Source: Sphingomonas sanguinis NBRC 13937 | GTDB taxonomy: Bacteria; Pseudomonadota; Alphaproteobacteria; Sphingomonadales; Sphingomonadaceae | DNA length: 64,000 nucleotides | Assembly (NCBI RefSeq): GCF_001591005.1 | Contig: NZ_BCTY01000001.1 | Span: 248,001-312,000 of the forward strand | Direction of reading: 5' to 3' | In this document: piece by piece, positions 45,216 through 52,965 of the stretch | How positions within the stretch are numbered: the first letter of the stretch is position 1 | Layout: every line of letters begins with the position of its first letter | Made by a program: the position numbers and the translations under genes | Notes under the pieces: model-generated | The model's database searches: none | What the model saw: the letters and a program-made list of their open reading frames with translations, nothing else | What the model was told of the DNA's origin: nothing

Positions 45216-46240
45216 TCCAGTTCGTCCCCGACTACCGCGTCACCGTCGACGGCCGCGACATCACCCAGATCATCGCCGGGCGCGTGACGCTGTCCGGCGG
45301 ACGCACCCGGCCTCGCCTGATCTCCATGGGGATTGCTGAAAAGCGTGGCGAGGAAGCCGACACCTTCGATCTGGTCCTGGACGACAGCGACGACGCGCTT
45401 GACTTGCCTCCCACCGGCGCGCGGATCCGCGTCTCGCTCGGCTGGCGCCAGGGCAGCGGCGTGACCATCGGCCTGGTCGACAAGGGGGAGTTTCACGTCG
45501 AGACGGTCGCACATGGCGGATCCCCGGCCGCGCTGACCATCCGCGCGAAGGCTGCGGACTTTACCGCCGGGCTGAAGCAGCGGCGCGAGAAAGGTCACAA
45601 CGCCACCACCCTGGGTGGCATCGTCACGGAGATCGCCGGACGCCACCAGCTGAAACCCCGCTGCGCGGCCGCCCTGGCTTCGATCGCGGTCCATGCAAAG
45701 GCCCAGAGCCGGGAAAGCGATCTGGCCTTCCTGCGCCGCCTGGGGCGCGAATACGATGCCGTGGCGACCGTCAAGGCGGGCGCGCTGATCTTCAAACCCG
45801 TGGGCGATGGCAAATCCCCCTCCGGCACCGCCCTCCCCTCCGTCACGATCGTCCGGTCCTCCGGCGACGCCCATCAATTCGACCGCCAGAAACGCGACGA
45901 CAGCGAGGGGGTGCAAGCCACCTGGCACAACCGCGCCACCGGCAAGCGCGAGAAATTCGTATCCGGCAAGCCGGACGGCGCCCGCCACCTGTCGCGCGTG
46001 TACGCGACCGAGGACGCCGCCCGCCAGGCCGCGACCGCCGCCCATGGCCGCGCCGCGCGCGAACCGGTCAGCTTCTCGATCAACCTGGCGCTGGGCCGCG
46101 CCGATCTCGGGCCCGAGCAGAAGGCGAAGGTCAGCGGCTTCAAGCGCCAGATCGATGCGATCGACTGGCTGGTGACCGAGGTGTCGCACAGCCTGGGCGA
46201 TCGGGGCTTCACCTCGCAGGTAAAGCTAGAACAGGCCTAG
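45212..46240 (+). CDS. D: P2 gpD-like tail hub protein
   Basis: A 342-residue baseplate hub. FVPDYRVTVDGRDITQIIAG, LGWRQGSGVTIGLVDKGEFH and ESDLAFLRRLGREYDAVATV are the family pattern (gp27-like domains). It links tube and spike. Last gene of the structural operon; a weak promoter-like region and an operator-like element follow it. Confidence 0.94.
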   Translation: MIQFVPDYRVTVDGRDITQIIAGRVTLSGGRTRPRLISMGIAEKRGEEADTFDLVLDDSDDALDLPPTGARIRVSLGWRQGSGVTIGLVDKGEFHVETVAHGGSPAALTIRAKAADFTAGLKQRREKGHNATTLGGIVTEIAGRHQLKPRCAAALASIAVHAKAQSRESDLAFLRRLGREYDAVATVKAGALIFKPVGDGKSPSGTALPSVTIVRSSGDAHQFDRQKRDDSEGVQATWHNRATGKREKFVSGKPDGARHLSRVYATEDAARQAATAAHGRAAREPVSFSINLALGRADLGPEQKAKVSGFKRQIDAIDWLVTEVSHSLGDRGFTSQVKLEQA

Positions 46241-46272
46241 TTCTGTTGAACGAAACAAAATTTAATGACATC

Positions 46273-46290
46273 CTAACGGCTCACCCGTAG
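46273..46290 (+). promoter_or_regulatory. Third repressor-type operator, upstream of the nuclease gene
   Basis: CTAACGGCTCACCCGTAG agrees at 15 of 18 positions with operator 1 of the immunity region (CTAACGGCTCATCGTTAG), including the first 11. The centre lies about 20 bases before the start codon of the nuclease gene. A distant operator copy suggests that the prophage repressor regulates this cargo gene. Confidence 0.6.
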
Positions 46291-46301
46291 GGGCACGTCG
46301 C

Positions 46302-46883
46302 ATGCGTGATATCGACGTCAGACTGGCTGTACGGAGTCGCCTCGTTGCTGAGCATGAAGGTGATGCTGACACGAGAATCGTCGAAGAGATGGGCATTTGG
46401 CACGGCTCGGTTCGTATCGACATGGCTGTCATCAACGGCTCATTGAGCGGGTACGAACTGAAAAGCGAGCGCGACACGCTGGACCGTTTGCCCGTGCAGG
46501 CAGGCCTATACAGTCGGGTATTTGATCAGCTTCATTTGGTGGCTGCATCCAAGCACATGCGACACGCAGAAGCAGAAGTACCGGATTGGTGGGGCTTAAT
46601 CATAGCTCACGGTGAGCGAGACGGGGTCCAACTGGAATTATACCGCCAGCCACAGCAGAACCCGGCGGTAGAGGCCATACAAATTGCCCGCCTGCTCTGG
46701 AAAGAGGAAGCCCTTGAGCTGCTCGAGGCAGCCGACGCCGCGCGTGGTGTTCGCAGCGCTTCCCGTGAAAAGGTGGCGCTGCGGCTTACCGAAGCCTTCG
46801 CGCTCCCTGAATTGAGCGCGAAGGTTCGACGTTGCCTAAAGGATCGCCAGGCTTGGTTAGGGAAGCCTGTCTGCCACCAGTGA
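46302..46883 (+). CDS. Sce7726-type protein, predicted PD-(D/E)XK nuclease
   Basis: A 193-residue protein of the Sce7726 type. A nuclease-like core is visible: Glu28/29, Asp40 in RIDMAVING, and E52-x-K54 in GYELKSERDTLDRL, which fits the PD-(D/E)XK pattern. A Gln/Tyr segment (QAGLYSRVFDQLHLVAA) follows. The C-terminal half is helical. It is first after the tail operon, at the cargo site of P2-like phages, and its 3' end overlaps the convergent Beta-family gene by 27 nt. Likely a defence or exclusion nuclease; function is inference. GC is lower than in the tail genes. Confidence 0.75.
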   Translation: MRDIDVRLAVRSRLVAEHEGDADTRIVEEMGIWHGSVRIDMAVINGSLSGYELKSERDTLDRLPVQAGLYSRVFDQLHLVAASKHMRHAEAEVPDWWGLIIAHGERDGVQLELYRQPQQNPAVEAIQIARLLWKEEALELLEAADAARGVRSASREKVALRLTEAFALPELSAKVRRCLKDRQAWLGKPVCHQ

Positions 46884-47852
46884 GATGTGGCGATTGGCAG
46901 CATATTCTGACCATTTCTGCCGACCTGATCGACGGGTAATGTTTGCGGCTGCGGCCTGAAATTCGGCATCGGCCCAACAGCCGGTCACGTGATTAAAGCC
47001 GTTGTACCCGATGATGATGTTCGCATGCGACTGATGCTGCGTTGCCATTGGCAAGCCGTATGCGCCGCCCGTCTGGACCCCCTTGATGATAAGCCAGGCG
47101 TTATCCAGCGTGTATCGTGCGCTTACCGTCGCACTACCCATAGCCGGACCCGGCGGTTCGGTCAGGTCGGGATGACCAGTTAGATAGTCGCTGTAGTCCA
47201 GACGGAATGGAACCTGCTGCGTCACGATGTTCCACAGCACCCAGTCGGAGCGTGGCAGCACGTTATTCCCACGTAGCAATCCGCTATGGTCCTTGGGGGC
47301 AGCGGCAGCGCTTAACGTAACCGAGCGATAATGTACATAGATCGCAAAGGATTGGCGCATGACCATGTCCACATAACCAGCGTAAGACGCGATATCCACG
47401 CCGCCTAAGTGACCAACATTAATGACCAGATCGATATCGTTGGGGTTCCAGCCCTGAGACAAGACCCACGCATGGACATGTGGCAGTTCGGCCAATGTCG
47501 CTTTGACGATATGCCCATGACCATCGATCAGGCCTGTCGCCATGGCCATATACTGCGCGGGGTACTGCATTCCAACGACAGGCATCGTTGGAATTCCGCC
47601 ATTGCGCATGCCGTTCAACATGGTCTGAAAGGCGGTAGCATGGCCACTGTGATTGGCGTTGAAGCTGCCGTCGAGACCAGTGAGATTGCCAGCCCAAATC
47701 GCCGCGAGTCCCGGTGCAAAGCTATTCGTCGCACCTTCTCCGATATGGAAGACCGGCAGTATGCGTGCACGCGCTTGAGGCGTTAGCGTTGCCAAAGCGT
47801 TTATTTCTCCCGCCTTCGCCTTCATCATCGGCAGGTATCGAAAACGTCCCAA
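46857..47852 (-). CDS. Beta-family protein (phage T4 beta-like)
   Basis: About 331 residues from a TTG start at 47852, placed six bases after GGGAGGG; an upstream frame to 47924 is unlikely. The start FRYLPMMKAKAGEINALATL and PVFHIGEG match the pattern of Beta-family proteins (Y-P-x-x-K-x-GE-x-x-AL). TIM-barrel-like strands follow (DIDLVINVGHLGG, IYVHYRSVTLSAA). Beta-family genes often lie beside Sce7726/Sce7725-type genes in mobile elements; here the two are convergent and overlap by 27 nt. Biochemical role unknown. Confidence 0.72.
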   Translation of the reverse strand: MGRFRYLPMMKAKAGEINALATLTPQARARILPVFHIGEGATNSFAPGLAAIWAGNLTGLDGSFNANHSGHATAFQTMLNGMRNGGIPTMPVVGMQYPAQYMAMATGLIDGHGHIVKATLAELPHVHAWVLSQGWNPNDIDLVINVGHLGGVDIASYAGYVDMVMRQSFAIYVHYRSVTLSAAAAPKDHSGLLRGNNVLPRSDWVLWNIVTQQVPFRLDYSDYLTGHPDLTEPPGPAMGSATVSARYTLDNAWLIIKGVQTGGAYGLPMATQHQSHANIIIGYNGFNHVTGCWADAEFQAAAANITRRSGRQKWSEYAANRHISLVADRLP

Positions 47853-47886
47853 ATCCTTACCCTCCCCTGTTATTATAATATCTATT

Positions 47887-48390
47887 TCATTCAGGAATCC
47901 GCATTGCCGAAAGCTGCCAGCCAAGGCCGTGGCGCGTGAAGATCAGGCCGTTGCCGTCATCCTTCGTAGCGCGGCGCAGGCGAAACTGGTCCAGACCTGT
48001 TCGGTCGACGATGAGGTCGCTTCCAGTTGCGTCGACCTTGGTGATCCCCTCCGGCCCACTGGTCTTGTTTTTGACGAACACCTTTCGCATCGTTGCGGGC
48101 GTAATCATGCCATCGACCATTCCGTCGACCATATTCATGGCCAGCGCCGCCCCTAGCGCCGCCATGCCATTGCCCTCTTTCGTGAATTCGGCAGCAGCTT
48201 TCGCCTTCAGTTCTTCTTTCAGGCTGGATCGCAGGGCAGGGAAATCGATGTATGACGCCAGCTTATCGGTGTCGCCTTGCTCGGCAGCCGTGCGCATTTG
48301 GTGAAGCGTGTACCGGGGTGACCCCCAATACCAGCCGCCCGCCAGAGCGATCAGCAGCACGATGACCGCAATGATTGGTCCCTTTTTCAT
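47887..48390 (-). CDS. DUF2939-like membrane-anchored protein
   Basis: A 167-residue protein with an N-terminal membrane anchor (PIIAVIVLLIALAGGWYWGS) and the DUF2939 motif SPRYTLHQMRTAAEQGDTDKLASYIDFPAL. The periplasmic domain ends RHGLGWQLSAMRIPE. Same strand as the Beta-family gene, 34 bases upstream. DUF2939 proteins are usual on host chromosomes, so finding one inside a prophage suggests capture of a host gene. Function unknown. Confidence 0.78.
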   Translation of the reverse strand: MKKGPIIAVIVLLIALAGGWYWGSPRYTLHQMRTAAEQGDTDKLASYIDFPALRSSLKEELKAKAAAEFTKEGNGMAALGAALAMNMVDGMVDGMITPATMRKVFVKNKTSGPEGITKVDATGSDLIVDRTGLDQFRLRRATKDDGNGLIFTRHGLGWQLSAMRIPE

Positions 48391-48541
48391 TGATCCACCC
48401 CCTGTACCGAAGACTATCCAAACCATTTCGGTCACAACCCGGATTTAACACTCCGAAACCCGCAGAAATCCGTCACCCCATACAAAATCATACCTGATTT
48501 TACCGGGATGGCGCCACGTCGGTGTCGCCGCCAAGTGCCGG

Positions 48542-48898
48542 TTAATGCATGAAATCTCTGTCATGGCCGCGCCTACCGCGCCGCTCCAGATAGCCGTCCA
48601 TCATATCCCGACCCGCATCGAGCAGGCGGACCGTCCCGTCATCCTCTCCCGACCCCGCCAAGCCCCTGGCGATCAGCCAGCCGATATACGGCTCGGCAAT
48701 CTCACGTTCGACATGGGCGGCGATCAGCAGCTCGTGGCGCGTTGCGACCCGGCCCTCCGCATCAAGGATGTAGAGGATCAGCAACATATCCCATGCAGGC
48801 TCGCCGAACCCGCCCTCGACGCCCACGAACGCGGCGTCGCGATCCCGGCGCGAGGCGAAGATATCGGCGGCCATGCGCGCCCGTTCGACGCGCATCAT
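48542..48898 (-). CDS. Winged-helix protein, last gene of the leftward cassette
   Basis: A 118-residue protein: helical, with AWDMLLILYILDAEGRVATR, HELLIAAHVEREIAEPYIGW and LIARGLAGSGEDDGTVRLLD, which reads as a winged helix like that of MarR-type regulators, ending in an Arg/His-rich tail. It lies 10 bases after the membrane protein gene in the same direction. DNA binding is inferred; target unknown. Confidence 0.62.
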   Translation of the reverse strand: MMRVERARMAADIFASRRDRDAAFVGVEGGFGEPAWDMLLILYILDAEGRVATRHELLIAAHVEREIAEPYIGWLIARGLAGSGEDDGTVRLLDAGRDMMDGYLERRGRRGHDRDFMH

Positions 48899-48908
48899 GC
48901 CACACCCG

Positions 48909-49373
48909 TCAGACGACGATCGGCCGTCCGTCCAGCGTCTTCCAGTCCGGCTCGATCAGCCCGGCCGCGCGCCTGGTGCGATAGCGCCAGGTCCCGGCGG
49001 CCGTCGCCAGCAGCATCGGATAGGCCCAGATCTGCAACTCTATCGCGTAACCCGTGGCGTGCATTGTCGGATCGATCAGCTTGGCCAAGTGCGCGACGAT
49101 CGCCGCCAATTGCCAGCCCGCGACCCACAAAGGCCAGTGCCTGGTCGACTTGGACGCCAGCACCGCCAGCGCCAGCAACAGCGTCACGTCGACCAGCGCC
49201 GATCCCACCGCCAGTGCCGAATAGGCCCGCCCGTCGACCAGACGGTGGACCAGCTCGTCCGCCGCAAACGCCCCGAGCTGAAGCAGCGCGGACGCCCGCT
49301 CGGGCGCGCCGCCCCGCGCCAGCGCATAGACGCCGGTCGCGAGCAGCACGCCGAGGAACAGAAACAGGCTCAT
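48909..49373 (-). CDS. Four-helix membrane protein of the leftward cassette
   Basis: A 154-residue protein with hydrophobic segments at residues 2-20 (LFLFLGVLLATGVYALARGG), about 28-42, about 55-70 and 80-98, plus IWAYPMLLATAAGTWRY. The tail ends EPDWKTLDGRPIVV. No family recognised. It is transcribed with the downstream winged-helix gene and the two upstream genes. Confidence 0.65.
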   Translation of the reverse strand: MSLFLFLGVLLATGVYALARGGAPERASALLQLGAFAADELVHRLVDGRAYSALAVGSALVDVTLLLALAVLASKSTRHWPLWVAGWQLAAIVAHLAKLIDPTMHATGYAIELQIWAYPMLLATAAGTWRYRTRRAAGLIEPDWKTLDGRPIVV

Positions 49374-49420
49374 GGCCTACTCCTTCGGGCCTGGTCGCGC
49401 ACCGCGTCAACCCGGGTTGG

Positions 49421-49798
49421 TCAAGCCGCATCGGCCTGCACGACCGCCAGCTGGGCGCCGGTGCGCATCGGCGCGAGGGGATCGGCTTCGCGAGGCGTGT
49501 CGCCATGGTCACCATAAGCGCGGGCCGGGACGGCCATGCCATCGGCGATATCGCGAAATCCGTAATGGGCGGTGTGCACCGCCTTGCGCGCCAGCATCAG
49601 CGTCTGTTGCGCACTGACCACCTGGTCGATGGCGTCATGCCCCGAATGCAGCGGCAGGCGCGCCGCGCGGCGCCCTTCGATGGCGGCGGACGAAGCCTGT
49701 GCCAGCAGCACGAACGCTTCATCCAGCAGTTTTTCGGCACGCATCAGGGGCAGGCCCACGGCCTGCGCCACACCGATCCGCGTTTCCATGCTCGACAT
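49421..49798 (-). CDS. Hypothetical protein of the leftward cassette
   Basis: A 125-residue soluble helical protein (RAEKLLDEAFVLLAQASSAA, DQVVSAQQTLMLARKAVHTA). A His-rich motif (LHSGHDAID, VHTAHYGF) is visible but no family is recognised. It lies 32 bases from the LuxR-type gene and 47 bases before the membrane gene. The role is unknown; possibly a partner of the membrane-tethered regulator. Confidence 0.6.
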   Translation of the reverse strand: MSSMETRIGVAQAVGLPLMRAEKLLDEAFVLLAQASSAAIEGRRAARLPLHSGHDAIDQVVSAQQTLMLARKAVHTAHYGFRDIADGMAVPARAYGDHGDTPREADPLAPMRTGAQLAVVQADAA

Positions 49799-49830
49799 AT
49801 CGACCTCCCCGGCGGGGGAGGTCCCCGCGA

Positions 49831-50433
49831 TTATCCTGTCAGTCGATCGAAGGCACGAAGCACGGGCTTCGCGACGGGTGGCAACCCGCTGCCCAACGCC
49901 ATAGCCAGCGTCAGGGCGGCAAGCGACGCCACCGCGATCAGCCCGATCCGTCCCAGCGTCTGCAACAGCGTGAGCGTGTTGAGGCGCCTGCCTTCTCCCA
50001 AGGTGGGCCAGAACGGGGCTGCCCCGATCGACTGGTCAGGGGTTAGGGCTGCGGCGGTCGGGCCGGATACCCGTGCAGAATCGTACTGCGATTCCGCAGG
50101 GGGCACTTCGACGGGGGCGATATCCCGCCCTTCCCCCTGCAATATCGGGGTTTCGCCAAATACCAGCGCGGCCGCCTGGCGCCGATCGCGCGCACCGGTC
50201 AGCTCGATCGCCTCGGCAAGATACTTGTCAACCGTCGACTTGCTGAGGCCCAGCTGCGCCGCGATCTCCTTCGACGTGGCCCGGTGCGACCAGACCAGCC
50301 GCAGACATTCGCGCTGGCGCGGCGACAGCGCGATCGGCCGGGTTTCGTTAGGAGGAAAACCACGGTTTTCCGCCATCGCCGATGGCCGGGCACTGTCCGA
50401 TCCTTCGATTTCGGGCCGGGGCGGCTCGCTCAT
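49831..50433 (-). CDS. LuxR-type DNA-binding protein with C-terminal membrane anchor
   Basis: A 200-residue protein. LSPRQRECLRLVWSHRATSK, then EIAAQLGLSKSTVDKYLAEA, is a GerE/LuxR-type helix-turn-helix (about residues 36-80). A low-complexity linker (about 95-160) leads to a single membrane helix (LGRIGLIAVASLAALTLAMA) near residue 170. This is a membrane-tethered transcription factor. It is the first of a four-gene leftward unit that starts about 95 bases after the repressor gene, so it may be expressed in the lysogen. Confidence 0.75.
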   Translation of the reverse strand: MSEPPRPEIEGSDSARPSAMAENRGFPPNETRPIALSPRQRECLRLVWSHRATSKEIAAQLGLSKSTVDKYLAEAIELTGARDRRQAAALVFGETPILQGEGRDIAPVEVPPAESQYDSARVSGPTAAALTPDQSIGAAPFWPTLGEGRRLNTLTLLQTLGRIGLIAVASLAALTLAMALGSGLPPVAKPVLRAFDRLTG

Positions 50434-50527
50434 GTGCGACGTGCGACGATGACCGGGCGGCTGGTCCGCGCGACTCCGGCGTGCGAGCGGGGTTGCACCC
50501 CCTGTGAGATCGCCTGCTCGGTCACGG

Positions 50528-51010
50528 TCAGGCTTCGCGATTCGCTGTGGCGAGATCTGCGTCGGCTTCTGATGACGCCGCAGGATGGTCCGTCCGCGTC
50601 CCCGACCAAGTCCGCAGACCTTGCAGAGATGACAGCGCAATGGGCAGCTTACGTGCAAGCAGCCGAGCTTGCGATGCCCGCGACGCCTTCGGGTCGAGCC
50701 CCGCAAGCATCCCCTCGAACATCAGGGCTAGAGCCTCCTCCGATCCAAGCGTGACCTCCAGGCGGGCTGTCAGGGCTATTGGGGGCGGAGGTAAGGGGGC
50801 GTTCTCTTCTGGATCCGATATCTCGCCAGCAAGATAAGCCGGTGTGGTGTGCAGAACCTGCGCAATTTTAACGATCGACCGGGATGAACGCGAGTCGCCG
50901 TTTATAAGGGAATTAATAGTGCTCTGACGGACGCCTACCCGTCGCGCCAACTCAGCCTGCGAGATGCCAATCGCGATCCGTCGCTCTTCGATACGGGCAC
51001 CAAGGGTCAT
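50528..51010 (-). CDS. Prophage repressor, XRE-type
   Basis: A 160-residue protein. The N-terminal helix-turn-helix (RIEERRIAIGISQAELARRV, GVRQSTINSLINGDSRSSRS) is XRE/CI-type. The C-terminal half is helical and lacks a LexA-type peptidase domain, so self-cleavage on SOS is not expected. The ATG at 51010 is chosen, because the longer frame runs across the operators. It is divergent from a Cro-like gene with two inverted-repeat operators between them, as in an immunity switch. Confidence 0.85.
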   Translation of the reverse strand: MTLGARIEERRIAIGISQAELARRVGVRQSTINSLINGDSRSSRSIVKIAQVLHTTPAYLAGEISDPEENAPLPPPPIALTARLEVTLGSEEALALMFEGMLAGLDPKASRASQARLLARKLPIALSSLQGLRTWSGTRTDHPAASSEADADLATANREA

Positions 51011-51021
51011 GCGAGCCTTAT

Positions 51022-51039
51022 CTAACGGCTCATCGTTAG
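51022..51039. promoter_or_regulatory. Immunity operator 1
   Basis: CTAACGGCTCATCGTTAG: a 6-bp inverted repeat (CTAACG/CGTTAG) with a 6-nt spacer. It is 12 bases from the repressor start, so it likely gives repressor autocontrol. Confidence 0.75.
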
Positions 51040-51067
51040 ATGAAACTCCTGTTATTCGTTTGACACC

Positions 51068-51085
51068 ATAACGGCTAGTCGTTAG
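51068..51085. promoter_or_regulatory. Immunity operator 2, at the rightward early promoter
   Basis: ATAACGGCTAGTCGTTAG shares 15 of 18 positions with operator 1; the centres are 46 bp apart. A TTGACA at 51060-51065 puts this element between the -35 and -10 positions of a promoter for the Cro-like gene, so bound repressor would block early transcription. Confidence 0.75.
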
Positions 51086-51094
51086 GTCGTTCTT

Positions 51095-51406
51095 ATGAGC
51101 CTGGAACATCAGATCAATTCCGTCCTTGCCGAAGCGGTTCGCGCCGCTGGCAATCAGACGGCGTTCGGTCGCCTCATTGGGAAGCGGCAATCATCAGTCC
51201 GTGAATGGCTGAAAAATGACCGCCCCCTTCCTGCTGAACATGTTCTCGCGATCGAGGAAGCGACGGGCATCTCGCGTCACCGTCTCCGCCCCGATATATA
51301 TCCCGAACCCACCTCCTCCGTACTCCCAGGCAACGAGGTGGTAGAGGGCGGCGCGCCGATTGAGAACGGCAATCGGCGCGCCGAAATGCAGTGTGTTAAG
51401 CCATGA
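51095..51406 (+). CDS. Cro/YdaS-like early regulator
   Basis: A 103-residue protein. INSVLAEAVRAAGNQTAFGR and LIGKRQSSVREWLKNDRPLP, then AEHVLAIEEATGISRHRLRP, form the compact helix-turn-helix of YdaS/Cro-type proteins. It is the first gene of the rightward early operon, divergent from the repressor, and is expected to repress the repressor promoter. The ATG lies close to the predicted transcription start, so the leader is very short. Confidence 0.82.
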   Translation: MSLEHQINSVLAEAVRAAGNQTAFGRLIGKRQSSVREWLKNDRPLPAEHVLAIEEATGISRHRLRPDIYPEPTSSVLPGNEVVEGGAPIENGNRRAEMQCVKP

Positions 51407-51813
51407 CCACACCGGCACAGCATCCGGCCCCATGGCCGCTGTTCGAGGTGACGGTCGGGGGCTACAGGCCCTTCATCGTCGCGGCCTACAGCCGCAGCGC
51501 CGCGCGCTACGCCAGTTTCCTCGACTGGACGGACGGCAAGTTTGGCGACTTCCTTCGCCGCGTGTCGATCCGCAAGGTCCCCGCGACCGCGATCGTCATC
51601 GATCCCTACGACTATGTCCGCCGCAACTATCGCCGTGACATTCGTCACGGAACGCGGGTGAAGATCACCGGGGAAGGCGCTGGCCTGGAGGGTGCGAAGG
51701 GCACCGTCATCCACCCAGGTCGCGAAAGCACGGCTTACGCCCATGTCGTCCTGGACGGTTCCAAGCACGCCATGACCGTCCACCCCCTCAGCATCATCGT
51801 GGAGGCCGCATGA
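51403..51813 (+). CDS. Hypothetical early protein with KOW-like C-terminus
   Basis: A 136-residue protein. The N-terminal part (VTVGGYRPFIVAAYSRSAAR) is alpha/beta; the C-terminal part (HGTRVKITGEGAGLEGAKGT, HAMTVHPLSIIVEAA) looks like a small KOW/SH3-type barrel. No family is recognised with confidence. Coupled by 4-nt overlaps to both neighbours. Confidence 0.65.
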   Translation: MTTPAQHPAPWPLFEVTVGGYRPFIVAAYSRSAARYASFLDWTDGKFGDFLRRVSIRKVPATAIVIDPYDYVRRNYRRDIRHGTRVKITGEGAGLEGAKGTVIHPGRESTAYAHVVLDGSKHAMTVHPLSIIVEAA

Positions 51814-52052
51814 CCCAGGACCTGTTCATGCACGGACTTGGCTATGCCAGCCTGATCGCGATCTTCTGCCTGGCGGGCGTAGCGGCGGTGGCCACGATCG
51901 CCCGCTCGCTTACCGGCAACGCCGCCAAGATCTCCGCCGCCCTGCGCGGTCAATGGTTCGTCGTCCACCACCAGGCCCCGCCCGTCCGCCCGCGCCCCCG
52001 CGCCGTCGCGGTCATCATACCCGAAAGCACGAAGATGCGGGACGCGGCGTGA
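51810..52052 (+). CDS. Small membrane protein of the early operon
   Basis: An 80-residue protein with one membrane helix (GYASLIAIFCLAGVAAVATI) and a basic cytoplasmic tail (RPRPRAVAVIIPESTKMRD). It overlaps the next gene's GTG start. Function unknown; early expressed small membrane proteins can act in superinfection exclusion. Confidence 0.58.
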   Translation: MTQDLFMHGLGYASLIAIFCLAGVAAVATIARSLTGNAAKISAALRGQWFVVHHQAPPVRPRPRAVAVIIPESTKMRDAA

Positions 52053-52543
52053 CCCTTCTCCGTGCGCCCCTCACCTATGCTGACGCCGCTACACGCGTAG
52101 CGGGCGTGATTGGATGGGACGGGGTCTGCTCAACCGCCGACCGGTCGCTGCGCGCGGTGCGCCACTGGTCGGACCCGAAATCCCAGACCGTCCCCACGAT
52201 CGCCCAGGCACAAGCCCTCGACGCCGCCTATATCGCGGCCGGTGGCCAGGGCGCGCCCTTCCTGGACGCCATGGAATTCCAGCTGGGGATCCAGGTGCAG
52301 CGCCAGGAGGCGTGCACCCGCGCCCTGCTGGACGAGATCGCCACGGTCAGCCGCGAGGCTGGCGAGGCTATCGCGGCGGCCATCCGTATCACCCAATCCA
52401 ACGCCTCTCCGCTGGACGCCCTCCGCGCGTTCGCAGAGGTGGAACAGGCCGGCAGCGCGTTCGACGCGCTGATGCGCCGCCTGTCGAGTTTCCTCCCGTC
52501 CGATGTCAGCGGCGCGGGGAAAGACGGGGGTCCACTCAAGTGA
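52049..52543 (+). CDS. Early protein, CII-like position, unknown function
   Basis: A 164-residue protein from GTG 52049. The N-terminal region (LTYADAATRVAGVIGWDGVC, DPKSQTVPTIAQAQALDAAY) may be a helix-turn-helix; the rest is helical. In Sphingomonad prophages genes of this size sit between Cro and Ogr. No firm assignment. It is coupled to Ogr by an overlap of the stop with a GTG start. Confidence 0.6.
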   Translation: MTLLRAPLTYADAATRVAGVIGWDGVCSTADRSLRAVRHWSDPKSQTVPTIAQAQALDAAYIAAGGQGAPFLDAMEFQLGIQVQRQEACTRALLDEIATVSREAGEAIAAAIRITQSNASPLDALRAFAEVEQAGSAFDALMRRLSSFLPSDVSGAGKDGGPLK

Positions 52544-52854
52544 AGAAGAAAATTGTCCGTATCCCGGCGATCGCGTGTCCGCATTGCGGGTCGCGGTCCA
52601 TCACGCGCGACAGCGTCGAGATCGACCTGTTGACGCGCGAGTTGCGCTGCAATTGCGAGAACGACGCCTGCGGCCACACTATGGTCGTGCAGCTCGCGGT
52701 GATCCGCACCATCCGGCCAAGCGACACGCCGAACCCGGCGGTGATCCTGCCCGTGGGTCAGTGGCGCGCACGCCCCGCCAATGACGACGAGAAGCAGTTG
52801 TCGCCGGTCAACGACAATGAGGTGAACGTCGTGGAAGCGACGCCTCCCGGATGA
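52540..52854 (+). CDS. ogr: Ogr/Delta-type late gene activator
   Basis: A 104-residue zinc-finger activator starting at GTG. Cysteines C13-x2-C16-x22-C39-x4-C44 match the P2 Ogr/P4 Delta zinc finger exactly (IACPHCGSRSITRDSVE, CNCENDACGHTMVV). Ogr binds dyad sites upstream of late promoters and contacts RNA polymerase. In P2 the gene is at the right end after D; here it is in the early operon, which should make late gene expression depend on early transcription. A hairpin terminator follows. Confidence 0.93.
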   Translation: MKKKIVRIPAIACPHCGSRSITRDSVEIDLLTRELRCNCENDACGHTMVVQLAVIRTIRPSDTPNPAVILPVGQWRARPANDDEKQLSPVNDNEVNVVEATPPG

Positions 52855-52907
52855 CGCCGCCCTGATCCCGGCGGTCTGACCGCCCCACCCTGACCCGTCT
52901 TTCCCCA

Positions 52908-52931
52908 CCCGGCGATCACCCTGTCGCCGGG
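52908..52931 (+). terminator. Hairpin after ogr
   Basis: CCCGGCGA and its complement TCGCCGGG form an 8-bp stem with an 8-nt loop, beginning 53 bases after the ogr stop. The following AGCCCCTT is not strongly T-rich, so the strength as an intrinsic terminator is uncertain. Confidence 0.5.
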
Positions 52932-52965
52932 AGCCCCTTCGCTTTGCCTGAAAGGATCGCCTCCC

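Noticed and set aside
48545..50452. A 635-codon plus-strand frame over the leftward cassette
   Set aside because: Product is Arg/Pro/Ala/Ser-rich without domains, and the opposite strand has four spaced genes with plausible features.
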